From assembly GCA_038207625.1 (NCBI GenBank), contig JBBQZO010000027.1, positions 1 through 64,000 on the forward strand: a DNA stretch of 64,000 bases, given 5' to 3'. Of the stretch, positions 32,720 to 41,500 are shown piece after piece. Both the position numbers and the translations under genes were made by a program. The notes beneath the pieces were generated by a model that saw nothing but the letters and a program-made list of their open reading frames with translations, had not been told where the DNA came from and searched no databases. This stretch comes from JBBQZO01 sp038207625 (GTDB lineage: Bacteria; Pseudomonadota; Gammaproteobacteria; Burkholderiales; Burkholderiaceae_D). Positions within the stretch are counted from its first letter, which is position 1. The number at the start of each line of letters is the position of its first letter.

Positions 32720-34507
32720 ATGCGCCCAACCATCAAGCCACTCTGCGCCAGTGTGCTGCTGCTGTCAATCGCGTTTACGCAGGCCCACGCCGACGATGCG
32801 ACAGGCGAACTCGCCACCCGGCGCAAGGCACTTGACAGTTTGATCAAGGAACAGTGGGAATACACGCTGCGCACCAGCCCGGAAATGGCCTCGATGATCG
32901 GGGACAAGCGCTATAACGATCAATTGTCCGATAACTCGCAAAAGGCGATCGACGCCGACCTGGCCGCCGGCGCCGACTTTCTGAAGCGCTTCGAGGCGAT
33001 CGACAGCAGCGGTTTTACGGCACAAGAGCAATTGAACAAGGATCTGATGGTGCGCTCGCTGCGCATGGGCGTTGAATCGGCCCGTTTCAAAGGCTGGGAA
33101 ATGCCGGTGCTGCAAAACGCCGGCATCCATATCGAGTCGCCGCAAATGGCCTCGAATATGTCGTTCGACACCGTCAAGGACTACGAGGACTATCTGGCGC
33201 GCCTGCGCAAATTGCCGCGCGCGTTTGGCGAGACGACGATCCAGATGCAAAAAGGGGTAAAAGACCATCTGATGCCGCCGCAATTTATCATTCCCAAGAT
33301 CGCCCGCCAATGCGACGAGATCGCGGCCGCCAAACCGTCCGCGTCGGCGTTCGCAGAACCGCTATCGAAGTTTCCCGCCACGTTTTCAAGCGCCGACAAG
33401 GCACGCTTGCGCAAGGCCATCCTGGGCGCCATCGCCAACGACGTCGACCCCGCGTACCGCAAGTTTTCCGCCTTCGTCAAGCATCAGTACGCGCCGCACG
33501 GTCGCAAGGAAGTGGGACTGTGGTCGCTGCCGGACGGCGCGGCGCGTTACAGCTTCCAGGCCAGAGCCTCCACCACCACCGACATGACGCCCGAACAGAT
33601 CCACCAGGTGGGCCTGTCCGAAGTGCAGCGCATTGAAACGCTGATGCTCGGTGTGGCCAATAAACTTGGCTACGCCGACACCAAGAGCTTCAATGCCAGC
33701 CTGACCGGCAATGCCGCCTTGCACCCGGCCTCGCGCCAGGCGCTGCTGGACCTGTACAGCAAATACACCGATCAGATGTACGCCAAGCTGCCCGACCTGT
33801 TCACGCTGCTGCCCAAGGGCAAAGTGACGATCCGCCCGATCGAGGAATTTCGCGAAAAGGATGCCCCCGGCGCCGAATACAACCAGGGCACGCCGGACGG
33901 CTCGCGTCCTGGCCGCGTGATGGTCAACACGGGCGACTTTGCCAAGCGCCTGACGATCGGCGTTGAAACGACCGCGCTGCACGAGGGCGTGCCGGGTCAT
34001 CACATGCAAATTGCGATCGCCCAGGAATTGCAGGACTTGCCGCCGTTCCGCCAGCAGGGCAATTACACCGCGTACGCCGAAGGCTGGGCGCTGTACTCGG
34101 AACGTCTGGGCGAAGAACTGGGTTTCTACAGCGATCCGTACAGCTTCTACGGCCACCTGCAAGACGAGATGCTGCGCGCGATCCGGCTGGTGGTCGATAC
34201 CGGTCTGCATGCCAAGAAATGGAGCCGCCAGCAAGTAGTCGACTACTTCCATGCCCACTCCGGCATCGACGAGGTCGACGTGCAAAGCGAGACTGACCGT
34301 TACATCGTCTGGCCGGGCCAGGCGCTGGGATACAAGATCGGCCAGTTGAAAATCGTCGAACTGCGCGAATATGCAAAGACGCAGTTGGGTGCGCGTTTCG
34401 ACATTCGCGCCTTCCACGATCAGGTGCTGGGTGCCGGTGCCTTGCCGATGGACGTGCTGGAGGCGCGCATCAAAAACTGGGTCCTGAGCCAACAAAAAGC
34501 GGCCTAA
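32720..34507 (+). CDS. Exported DUF885 family (HExxH-type) peptidase-like protein
   Basis: 595-residue periplasmic protein with signal peptide (residues 1-24, LLLSIAFTQAHA before DDATG). The DUF885 metallopeptidase motif H-E-G-x-P-G-H-H is present as LHEGVPGHHMQIA near residue 420, with a downstream YAEGWALYSERLGEELGF glutamate segment; this zinc-site layout is the family hallmark. The substrate of bacterial DUF885 proteins is generally unknown. Residues 24-400 are helical. A GAGGAG ribosome site precedes ATG 32720. It is a single gene unit followed by a hairpin. Confidence 0.9.
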   Translation: MRPTIKPLCASVLLLSIAFTQAHADDATGELATRRKALDSLIKEQWEYTLRTSPEMASMIGDKRYNDQLSDNSQKAIDADLAAGADFLKRFEAIDSSGFTAQEQLNKDLMVRSLRMGVESARFKGWEMPVLQNAGIHIESPQMASNMSFDTVKDYEDYLARLRKLPRAFGETTIQMQKGVKDHLMPPQFIIPKIARQCDEIAAAKPSASAFAEPLSKFPATFSSADKARLRKAILGAIANDVDPAYRKFSAFVKHQYAPHGRKEVGLWSLPDGAARYSFQARASTTTDMTPEQIHQVGLSEVQRIETLMLGVANKLGYADTKSFNASLTGNAALHPASRQALLDLYSKYTDQMYAKLPDLFTLLPKGKVTIRPIEEFREKDAPGAEYNQGTPDGSRPGRVMVNTGDFAKRLTIGVETTALHEGVPGHHMQIAIAQELQDLPPFRQQGNYTAYAEGWALYSERLGEELGFYSDPYSFYGHLQDEMLRAIRLVVDTGLHAKKWSRQQVVDYFHAHSGIDEVDVQSETDRYIVWPGQALGYKIGQLKIVELREYAKTQLGARFDIRAFHDQVLGAGALPMDVLEARIKNWVLSQQKAA

Positions 34508-34520
34508 TCCCTGCTGTCGG

Positions 34521-34548
34521 GCCTGCCATCGCGCTGTCGGTGGCAGGC
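34521..34548 (+). terminator. Hairpin after the DUF885 gene
   Basis: GCCTGCCA (34521-34528) and TGGCAGGC (34541-34548) form a perfect 8-bp stem with a 12-base loop, 14 bases after the stop codon. No T-run follows, so Rho-independence is doubtful. Confidence 0.45.
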
Positions 34549-34750
34549 ATGGCCCCGCTAACCCGCGTTGGCACGCCAGCGGCGATGGCATGCCGGGGCC
34601 ACGTGGAACGTTCTATGTACCGCTTTGCGAATGTGCGCCATACGATGCGCCGCACACACCGGCGCAAGCCGTTCGCGCGCACGATACACGTCCACCGGGG
34701 TCATGCCCGTTCGGCGCGGGGACACTGCCCCGCGCAGCGGCAGCATTCCG

Positions 34751-36115
34751 TCAGGCGAGGTCGCGCTTTGCCAATGGGTCAACCGCTTGCAGCAACAGCG
34801 TATTGCGCACGAAGCAGATGTGGCCGCGCAAGCCATAGAACAGGTCGCCGAACGCGGCCGGCACGACGATTTTGCTGACCGTGCTTTCGATGTGATCGAG
34901 GTGGCGCAACAGCTCCTCGCGCTTCTTCGGGTCGACCGAGGGCTTGAAAGCGTCCCGCTCCAGATCGAGCAGTACGCGGTACCAGCGGTGGATGCGCGAC
35001 TCGATGCGCCATCGGTAGATCGCCGGTGCCAGTTTTAAAGCGGGAATAAGCAGCAAGGCCAAGGGGACGACGACGGCGATGATGCGCGTGATGACGCTGG
35101 CGATCCCGAACGGGAAGCTGCGGTAGAGAAAACTCTTGCCCGACGCATAGTAGCGTTTCGCGTCGTCGCTGATCTTGAATTCGTTCTCTTGCGCGACCGG
35201 GAACTCGCCACGTTTCTTGAACAGCCCAGGCGTGCCATGCACTTCGCGCGCCGCCTCCAGCAGCAGATCGGACAGCGCCGGATGCAGGCTGTCGCGCGCG
35301 ATGATCTCGACGGTCGGGCCGATCAGCAAGGTGTCCTCGGCGGGAATGTCCTTGCCGAAATCGAGCGCACCTTTTGGCAACGTGAGCTTGTTCAAATAGT
35401 GGATGCGCCGCGTGTAAGCGTCAGCCTGGCTGAAGCTGAACAGGCGGATATCGGCCTCGTGCATCAGTTCGCGCATCATCTCGCTCGACGTCGAGTCGCC
35501 CATGACGAAGATCGCATCGACCCGGTTCGCCAGCAAGGCGCGCACCAGCTCGGCGTCGGGCGTGTCGACGAAGCGGGTATCTGCGCCAGGCTCGATGCCG
35601 TTACTTTTGAGTAGCGCTAGTGCCAAGGTGCGCGTGCCGCTGCCCTCCTCGCCGATATCGAGCCGCAGACCCTTGAAGTCCGACAACAGGGCCTTTGGGG
35701 GGCCGCGGTAGAACACCATCAACGGTTGGTAGGACACGCTGCCCAGCGACACCAGCTTGCCAGCCCCGCTGGCGCCCACTTCGCCGCCCAGCACGAAGCC
35801 GACGTCGACCGCCACTTTGGGGTTGGACAGCAGGTGGAAATTGTCGATCGACCCGCCGGTGGCGACGACCTTGACCTTGACGCCCTCGCGCGCGAGTATC
35901 GTCTTGTACTTCTCGGCGTTCTTTGCAAACGCGCTACCGGGCGGCCCGCTGGCGATAGTGATGCTGTCGGGCGCGGAAAAATTCATGAACGTGAGGATGG
36001 CCGCGCCGATCAGCAGGCCCATGGTGAGTATCACCGCGACCGACACAACCTGCCCTTTTCCGAACAAACCGGTGAGCTTGGCAAGCATTCTGGCGAGATA
36101 CACGCGCGGGCTCAT
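34751..36115 (-). CDS. TAXI-family TRAP transporter binding protein with C-terminal membrane tail
   Basis: 454-residue protein. N-terminal membrane anchor (VVSVAVILTMGLLIGAAILTF), then a TAXI-type substrate-binding domain (SITIASGPPGSAFAKNAEKY, GGSIDNFHLLSNPKVAVDVGF, IGEEGSGTRTLALALLKSNG), then a second transmembrane segment (VITRIIAVVVPLALLLIPAL, residues ~350-372) and ~80 cytosolic, charged residues ending LAKRDLA. Normal TAXI proteins are ~320-residue soluble binding proteins; no TRAP permease genes are nearby. ATG 36115 (MSPRVYL) is the best start; an ATG at 36160 adds 15 residues. The layout suggests a membrane-bound receptor. Function unknown. Confidence 0.82.
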   Translation of the reverse strand: MSPRVYLARMLAKLTGLFGKGQVVSVAVILTMGLLIGAAILTFMNFSAPDSITIASGPPGSAFAKNAEKYKTILAREGVKVKVVATGGSIDNFHLLSNPKVAVDVGFVLGGEVGASGAGKLVSLGSVSYQPLMVFYRGPPKALLSDFKGLRLDIGEEGSGTRTLALALLKSNGIEPGADTRFVDTPDAELVRALLANRVDAIFVMGDSTSSEMMRELMHEADIRLFSFSQADAYTRRIHYLNKLTLPKGALDFGKDIPAEDTLLIGPTVEIIARDSLHPALSDLLLEAAREVHGTPGLFKKRGEFPVAQENEFKISDDAKRYYASGKSFLYRSFPFGIASVITRIIAVVVPLALLLIPALKLAPAIYRWRIESRIHRWYRVLLDLERDAFKPSVDPKKREELLRHLDHIESTVSKIVVPAAFGDLFYGLRGHICFVRNTLLLQAVDPLAKRDLA

Positions 36116-36345
36116 GTCGACACGCCCCCGGAAGGGCGAGACGCAGCCGATGGCGCGCACGGCTTGTTCGACGGTTGGTGATCAGCGCAACTGGGCATGG
36201 GCCTGCTCTCTTTCTGGTTTGATCTGCATGCGTCGAGGCGGCCACACAGGCGCGTCAGCACAGGCCTTAGCGCGTTACACTATTTTTGAGCCTGCATTTT
36301 TACACAGAACGACCGGACACGAGCGGGTACGCGGATAAGTGCCCA

Positions 36346-36382
36346 AGCGACTAGACGACTAAGCGACTAAACGACTAAGCGA
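36346..36382. repeat. Short tandem repeat of an 8-base unit
   Basis: Four and a half copies of an 8-base unit, AGCGACTA, GACGACTA, AGCGACTA, AACGACTA, AGCGA. It lies at the 3' end of the minus-strand Dabb gene: the TAG stop of that gene (36375-36377) is part of one unit. Two units are identical and the other two differ in the first two bases. Confidence 0.85.
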
Positions 36383-36677
36383 TCGCGTAGTCAAACACCA
36401 GCGCGCTCTCGAGCACTGGGGTCAGGCGCGCCACGAACGCCTGGTGGGCCGGGTGCGGCAGGTAGGCGTCGCGCGCGGCCACATCGGCAAAGCTGACCAC
36501 CACGGCGTGGGTATAGCCCTGTGCCATCCCTTCCGTGCTGATGTTGGGCCCCTGCTCGACGCTCAATATCCCGTCGATCTGATTGGCCAGCGCCGCAAAA
36601 TCGGCCAGGCACGCGGCCTGCTCGTGTTGCGGGCAGGTGGCGGCGAAACGCAGCAGTACCATGTGTCGTACAGTCAT
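36375..36677 (-). CDS. Dabb-family (stress-responsive A/B barrel) protein
   Basis: 100-residue ferredoxin-like dimeric alpha/beta-barrel protein: MTVRHMVLLRFAATCPQHEQ, FAALANQIDGILSVEQGPNIS and ARDAYLPHPAHQAFVARLTP are the family's hallmarks, including the conserved histidines. Dabb proteins bind small molecules or act as small enzymes such as cyclases; here the role is unknown. It ends inside a short tandem repeat. The next minus-strand gene upstream (GNAT, 36743) lies 65 bases away and may be in the same transcript. Confidence 0.85.
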   Translation of the reverse strand: MTVRHMVLLRFAATCPQHEQAACLADFAALANQIDGILSVEQGPNISTEGMAQGYTHAVVVSFADVAARDAYLPHPAHQAFVARLTPVLESALVFDYAIA

Positions 36678-36742
36678 TGATCAGAGTCCTTTTCGTGTGA
36701 GGGAAAGCGCGCAGACTGCGTCGTCGCAACGCGCCGGTTCAG

Positions 36743-37177
36743 TTAAAAATCGCGTTCCATGTTGACGTGGGCGATGCCCGCCTCGAAGAACGGTTCGCCC
36801 TTGCGAGTGAAACCGTGGCGCTGGTAAAACGGTTCGGCGTGGATCTGCGCACTGAGCGCCACGTGCACGTCGCCGCGCACTTTTGCCTTGGCCATCAAGG
36901 CCTGCAACAGCTGGCCGCCGACGCCGCTGCCGCGTACGTTTTTGCGCACCGCCATGCGCCCGATATGGCCGTCGGGCAGCAAGCGTCCGGTGCCAACGGG
37001 TATGCCATGCGCATCGTAGGCGACAGCGTGCAGGCACAGCGGGTCCATCGCGTCGAGTTCGATTTCGCTCGGCACGCCCTGCTCTTCAACGAATACTTCA
37101 AAACGAATGGTCTGGGCGTCGGTGCGCAGGGCGGTCCAATCGCCAAACCGGATGTCACAGGTGCTTACGCTGGTCAT
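36743..37177 (-). CDS. GNAT family N-acetyltransferase (ElaA/YjcF-like)
   Basis: 144-residue acetyltransferase. IRFEVFVEEQGVPSEIELDAMDP is the typical first part of this group, and VGTGRLLPDGHIGRMAVRKNVRGSGVGGQLL contains motif A (R-x-x-G-x-G). A PFYQRHGF segment follows. Such enzymes have unknown amine substrates. ATG 37177 gives the conserved start MTSVSTCDIRFGDW; a GTG at 37219 would add 14 non-conserved residues. Confidence 0.85.
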   Translation of the reverse strand: MTSVSTCDIRFGDWTALRTDAQTIRFEVFVEEQGVPSEIELDAMDPLCLHAVAYDAHGIPVGTGRLLPDGHIGRMAVRKNVRGSGVGGQLLQALMAKAKVRGDVHVALSAQIHAEPFYQRHGFTRKGEPFFEAGIAHVNMERDF

Positions 37178-37276
37178 GGTGCTGTCGGGAGGGTTGTTCA
37201 AGTGAGAATTGTCGCACACCTGGCGGCGTGCGACGTGGCACGAGCGGAACTGACGCAGCGCCGCGCGTGCCGGCCA

Positions 37277-39517
37277 TCAGAAGGACATTTCCAGCATCGC
37301 CCGAACAACTGCGCTGGTCGGGGTGATGGTGCGCTCGCGCTGGGTACCACTGGCGTCGACGTAGCTCGACTCGGTGATATTGTTCTGATGCAGGGCGTTC
37401 GCGAACGACAGACGCAGCTGCTGTTTTGGCGCGAATTTCCACAAGGCGTACATGTCGAGCGAACGCTTGGGTACCGAGTAGGCATACTGGTTCACGGAAA
37501 TGCGCACCGGACCGCCGCTCTGGAAGCTGTAGCTGCCGCCCAGCGTCAGGCGCGGGTGCAGCTTGTAATCGGCCCCGACGGTGCCGCTAAAGGGCGTTTG
37601 CTGGTCAAGCCGGTTATCCGGACCGGGCACCGTGGTCAGCGTCGACCAGTTGCGCGCAGCGTTGGCGCGCATGTCGATGGCGGGCGCATCTTTCCATAGC
37701 GCGCGCAGCGGCAGTTTCGCTTCCAGTTCGATGCCGCGCGTGTTGGCGACGCCGTCGTTGACCGGCATCGACACCCACAGGCCATTGCTGGCCAGCGACA
37801 CCTGGTTGTGGGTGATGTCCTGGATGCGGCGCACGAAGGTGCTGGCCGTGAGCAGGCCGCCGTCGGGCAGGTAGTGTTCGAACGACAGATCCATGCCCCA
37901 CGCCAGTTCCGGCTTGAGCAGCGGATTGCCCTGCGTGTCCGGGCTGGTGGCGCTGTTATTGTTGGAGGCGAAGCGGCGCGGGATCAGACTGTTGACGGAC
38001 GGCGCCTTGTAGGTGCGCGTGATGCCGAAGCGCACCTGGTCGTTTTTACTGTCGGGCAGCTTCCACAGCGTCTGGAACAGCGGACTCCACACGCTCGACT
38101 TGTTGTCGATGGCGTTGTAGGTGTTGCCCTCGCTGCGCGTGTCGATGCCTTCCCAGCGCAGACCGAAATACACCGACCAGCGCTGGGTGATATTCCATTC
38201 ATCTTGGGCGAACAAGGCCAGTCGGCCCACGGTGGCGTCAAAGTACTGGTCCAGGTCTGCCGCCTGCGCGTAGGCGGGCAGGTTCGGTTGGGCGACGACG
38301 GCCGTTTCGCGCTGGATGCGGTTTTCGTTACGTCGGCTGTAAGCGGCGTCCCAGCCGATCGCCAGCGCGTGGTTCTCGATGATCGGCGTCGAATATTTGC
38401 CGTTGGCGGTGACGCCCTTGTCGCTCGATCCGGAGGTGATCAGGCGGTTCAGTGCCAGCACGTCGTTGCCGATGTACTGCTCGGACGGCGCTGTCGACTG
38501 GCGATGGTTGTAGTTCACGCCTAACTTGGTGTCGAGCTTGGCGCCGCCGGCCAACTTGCGGTTCCACGACAGGTCGGTGCGCACCATCTCGAAGTCCGAA
38601 TTGACGTCGATGATGGTGCCCGTATATTGGGGCGCGGCACCGAGCAAGGTCGCCACGTTGCCGCCATTGTGGGCATCGAAACGGTTGATATTGATGAAAC
38701 TTTGCGACGTCAGCACATCGCCCGGACCGAGCGTGAAATTGATGCGCGGCGACAGGTTAATACTCTGAAAGCTGCCGTGACTGAAATTCTCCCCGTCGCG
38801 CAGCATCACGTCGCTCCCGGCCGCATCCTGCGCGCTGCTGATGTCGCGCGAAGGACGGTTGAATTTGGCATACGTCAGTCCGCCGCCGATTGCGTACGAC
38901 AGCGGGCCCTTGCGGTCGGAGAACTGAAAATTGACGCTGCTGCCAAGTTTGCCGTTTTCCTGTTGGGCGCCGGCCTTGATTTCTCGCTGCGCCGTCACGA
39001 TCGCCCTCTTGAGTACGATGTTGATGGCGCCGGCGATGGCCTGGGTGCTGTACTCGGCTGTTGCCGCGCGCATGATCTCGATGCGCTCAATCATGTCCGG
39101 GGTCAGGGAGTCGAGTGAAAAGCCGGCCGGGCTGGGTTCGCCATTCAGCATGACCTGGGTGTAGCCGCTACCCAGGCCACGCATGCGGATATCTCCGCCG
39201 CGCCCTTGCACACCGCCGACGGTGACACCTGGCAAGCGCTTGAGCACTTCGCCGACGGTGGTGTCGCCGTTGCGCAAAATCTCCTCCTGGGTCACGACGA
39301 TCTTGGTGGCGGTATCGTTGCGCCGCGCGTCATACGACGCGGCCGCGCCCTTGATCTCCACTTTCTGGACCGGCGCCGGTTCGACCGGGGCGGTGGCCGG
39401 CGCGGCTGCGCTCGCGGCGACGACCTGATCGGCGGCATAGGCGTTGAACATGCCAAAGATCACGGGGGATGCGAGCAGCAGGCGGCGAATCAAGCGGGGA
39501 GAAGACGATGCGGACAT
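37277..39517 (-). CDS. TonB-dependent outer-membrane receptor
   Basis: 746-residue gated porin. Signal peptide (residues 1-28, LLLASPVIFGMFNAYA), proline/alanine-rich linker, TonB-box-like VEIKGAAASYDARR, plug domain (TQEEILRNGDTTVGEVLKRLPG, MIERIEIMRAATAEYSTQAIAGAINI) and a 22-stranded barrel ending in the terminal aromatic motif MLEMSF. Substrate unknown; no siderophore or B12 genes adjoin. ATG 39517 (MSASSSPRL) is preferred over the far upstream 39748 because the upstream stretch has no signal peptide. Divergent from an MFS exporter across 353 bases, suggesting they share a regulator or substrate. Confidence 0.9.
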   Translation of the reverse strand: MSASSSPRLIRRLLLASPVIFGMFNAYAADQVVAASAAAPATAPVEPAPVQKVEIKGAAASYDARRNDTATKIVVTQEEILRNGDTTVGEVLKRLPGVTVGGVQGRGGDIRMRGLGSGYTQVMLNGEPSPAGFSLDSLTPDMIERIEIMRAATAEYSTQAIAGAINIVLKRAIVTAQREIKAGAQQENGKLGSSVNFQFSDRKGPLSYAIGGGLTYAKFNRPSRDISSAQDAAGSDVMLRDGENFSHGSFQSINLSPRINFTLGPGDVLTSQSFININRFDAHNGGNVATLLGAAPQYTGTIIDVNSDFEMVRTDLSWNRKLAGGAKLDTKLGVNYNHRQSTAPSEQYIGNDVLALNRLITSGSSDKGVTANGKYSTPIIENHALAIGWDAAYSRRNENRIQRETAVVAQPNLPAYAQAADLDQYFDATVGRLALFAQDEWNITQRWSVYFGLRWEGIDTRSEGNTYNAIDNKSSVWSPLFQTLWKLPDSKNDQVRFGITRTYKAPSVNSLIPRRFASNNNSATSPDTQGNPLLKPELAWGMDLSFEHYLPDGGLLTASTFVRRIQDITHNQVSLASNGLWVSMPVNDGVANTRGIELEAKLPLRALWKDAPAIDMRANAARNWSTLTTVPGPDNRLDQQTPFSGTVGADYKLHPRLTLGGSYSFQSGGPVRISVNQYAYSVPKRSLDMYALWKFAPKQQLRLSFANALHQNNITESSYVDASGTQRERTITPTSAVVRAMLEMSF

Positions 39518-39870
39518 GGGCGAGTGTGTGAATGAACAAGGGTGGAATGGTTGCACTGCCAGTCCTGCGGCGCCAGCAAATTGGGACAGACTGCAGGATT
39601 CGGGGTACAAAGCGCAATATTGTATGCGCGCCCCAACCTTGCCGCCAAGAAAAGAAATGTATCCGAGCGTATACATATCGACGCCCCTGCCCTTGACGCA
39701 GCGTGCTCGTTGGCCTGGCCAGCAGCACCACGTCAAGTGACTGGCCACGCCAACATGGCGCCAAACGCACGCACATAATGCAGATAGCGCGTCTTCCGCA
39801 TGATCAACGAAGTACCGATGATGGTGGTGACGGCGCGATTTGGCGAGCCGTCACTTAAACGGAGTTGAAC
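39518..39870. promoter_or_regulatory. Divergent promoter region TonB receptor / MFS transporter
   Basis: 353 bases with no gene. Inverted repeat ATGTAT (39657-39662) and ATACAT (39671-39676), separated by CCGAGCGT, resembles a TetR-type operator. A smaller GCGCA...TGCGC repeat lies at 39612-39629. Either could control one or both divergent genes. Function is inferred only from position. Confidence 0.45.
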
Positions 39871-41328
39871 GTGAAACCTATCATTGCAAGAACCGATTCG
39901 GCGGCGCCCGCCGATTCACCACAGCCTGGCGCGCTGCGCTGGGCGCTGGCCAGCCTTTGCCTGTCGATGTTGATGCCTTCGCTAGATACCAGCATCGCCA
40001 ATACGAGTTTGCCGACGTTGGCACTGGCATTCGGCGCGTCCTTCCAGGCGGTCCAGTGGATCGTGCTCGCCTACCTGTTGGCGATTACCTCGCTGATCGT
40101 CAGTGTCGGACGGTTTGGCGACATCGTCGGCCGACGCCGTCTGCTGTCGGTCGGAATATGCCTGTTTACGGCGGCCTCGCTGCTGTGTGGCGCCGCCCCG
40201 GCCTTGTGGTTGTTGATTGCGGCGCGCGCCCTGCAGGGGCTGGGCGCGGCGATCATGTTGGCCCTGGTGATCGCCTGTGTCGGCGCGACGGTGCCGAAAG
40301 AGAAAACCGGCAGCACCATGGGCTTGCTAGGCACGATGTCGGCGATCGGCACCACGCTGGGCCCGCCGCTGGGCGGCCTGCTGATCGCCGGCGCCGGTTG
40401 GCGCGCGATCTTCCTCATTAACGTGCCGCTCGGGATCATCAACTTCATGCTGGTGCAGCGCCATCTGCCGGCCGATCGTCCACGGGCGGCGTCCGAACGG
40501 GCGCGCTTCGACCATGTCGGCACGTGGGTGCTGGCGCTGACGCTGGCCGCCTACGCGTTGGCGATGACCAGCGGCCGGGGCAGTTTCGGCGCGATCAACC
40601 TGGCGCTGTTGTTGGTGGCGGCGTGCGGCGTGGCCCTGTTTGCGCGGGTCGAGTCGATCGCCAAAGCGCCGCTGATCCGCATGGCGATGTTTGGCAATCC
40701 GGTACTTAGCGCGAGCCTGGCGATGAGCGTGCTGGTGTCGACGGTGATCATGTCGACGCTGGTGGTGGGGCCGTTCTATCTCGCGCGCGGGCTGGGACTG
40801 GGCGCGGCCGTGGTCGGTATGGTGTTGTCGGTCGGCCCGCTGGCCGCCGCGCTGACGGGGGTGCCGGCAGGCCGCCTGGTGGACCGTTTTGGCGCCCCGG
40901 CGATGACGATGGTGGGACTGGCCGGCATGGCGGGCGCTTGCGCCCTGCTCGCTGTAATTCCTGCGCCATTCGGGGTCGCCGGCTATCTCGGCCCGATCGT
41001 CTGCCTGACCGTCAGCTATGCCGTGTTCCAGGCGGCCAACAACACCGCTATCATGTCGGATGCCGGTCCTGAACAGCGCGGGGTCATTGCGGGCTTGCTC
41101 AGCCTTTCACGCAACCTGGGGCTCATCACCGGCGCCGCCGCGATGGGCGCGGTGTTCGCGCTTGCATCGGGAACCAGCAACGTCAGCATGGCCTCGGCCG
41201 CCGCGGTTGGCGCCGGAATGCGCATCACGTTTGCGGTCGCCGCCGCGCTGATTTGCGTCGGGCTGGCGATCGCGGTGGGGGCATACCGCCGCACCGCGCG
41301 TGCCCGTTTGATTGGTGCGAAGGCCTGA
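39871..41328 (+). CDS. MFS drug/solute exporter, DHA2 (14-TMS) family
   Basis: 485-residue permease with about 14 hydrophobic segments. The first helix region CLSMLMPSLDTSIANTSLPT matches the DHA2 motif C-like LDxTIxNxALP signature; VGRFGDIVGRRRLL is MFS motif A. Drug or metabolite export is typical, but the substrate cannot be told. GTG 39871 has GGAG six bases upstream; the TTG at 39865 sits too close to it. Divergent from the TonB receptor. It ends 172 bases from the converging SDR gene. Confidence 0.88.
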   Translation: MKPIIARTDSAAPADSPQPGALRWALASLCLSMLMPSLDTSIANTSLPTLALAFGASFQAVQWIVLAYLLAITSLIVSVGRFGDIVGRRRLLSVGICLFTAASLLCGAAPALWLLIAARALQGLGAAIMLALVIACVGATVPKEKTGSTMGLLGTMSAIGTTLGPPLGGLLIAGAGWRAIFLINVPLGIINFMLVQRHLPADRPRAASERARFDHVGTWVLALTLAAYALAMTSGRGSFGAINLALLLVAACGVALFARVESIAKAPLIRMAMFGNPVLSASLAMSVLVSTVIMSTLVVGPFYLARGLGLGAAVVGMVLSVGPLAAALTGVPAGRLVDRFGAPAMTMVGLAGMAGACALLAVIPAPFGVAGYLGPIVCLTVSYAVFQAANNTAIMSDAGPEQRGVIAGLLSLSRNLGLITGAAAMGAVFALASGTSNVSMASAAAVGAGMRITFAVAAALICVGLAIAVGAYRRTARARLIGAKA

Positions 41329-41500
41329 ACGCTCAGCGCACTTGCCCCGGGCGTGGTGCGCGCATCGCATCGGCACGTCCGTGCGAACGTCGGCCAGCGC
41401 ACTGGCCCAGGGGATTGCCTGGCGGCGGCATCGGCTTGATGACGCTAACGTCGGCCAACACCTTGCGCGCTGGCCGATTGCTCGTCCGACTGCGCTGCGC

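Noticed and set aside
36346..36382. Short repeats considered as a CRISPR fragment
   Set aside because: Unit is 8 bases, contiguous, without spacers; it is a simple tandem repeat.
41329..41500. GGCCAG-CGCA-CTGGCC hairpin and repeated AACGTCGGCCA between converging genes
   Set aside because: Six-bp stem without a T-run and short repeat; not strong enough to call a terminator or repeat family.
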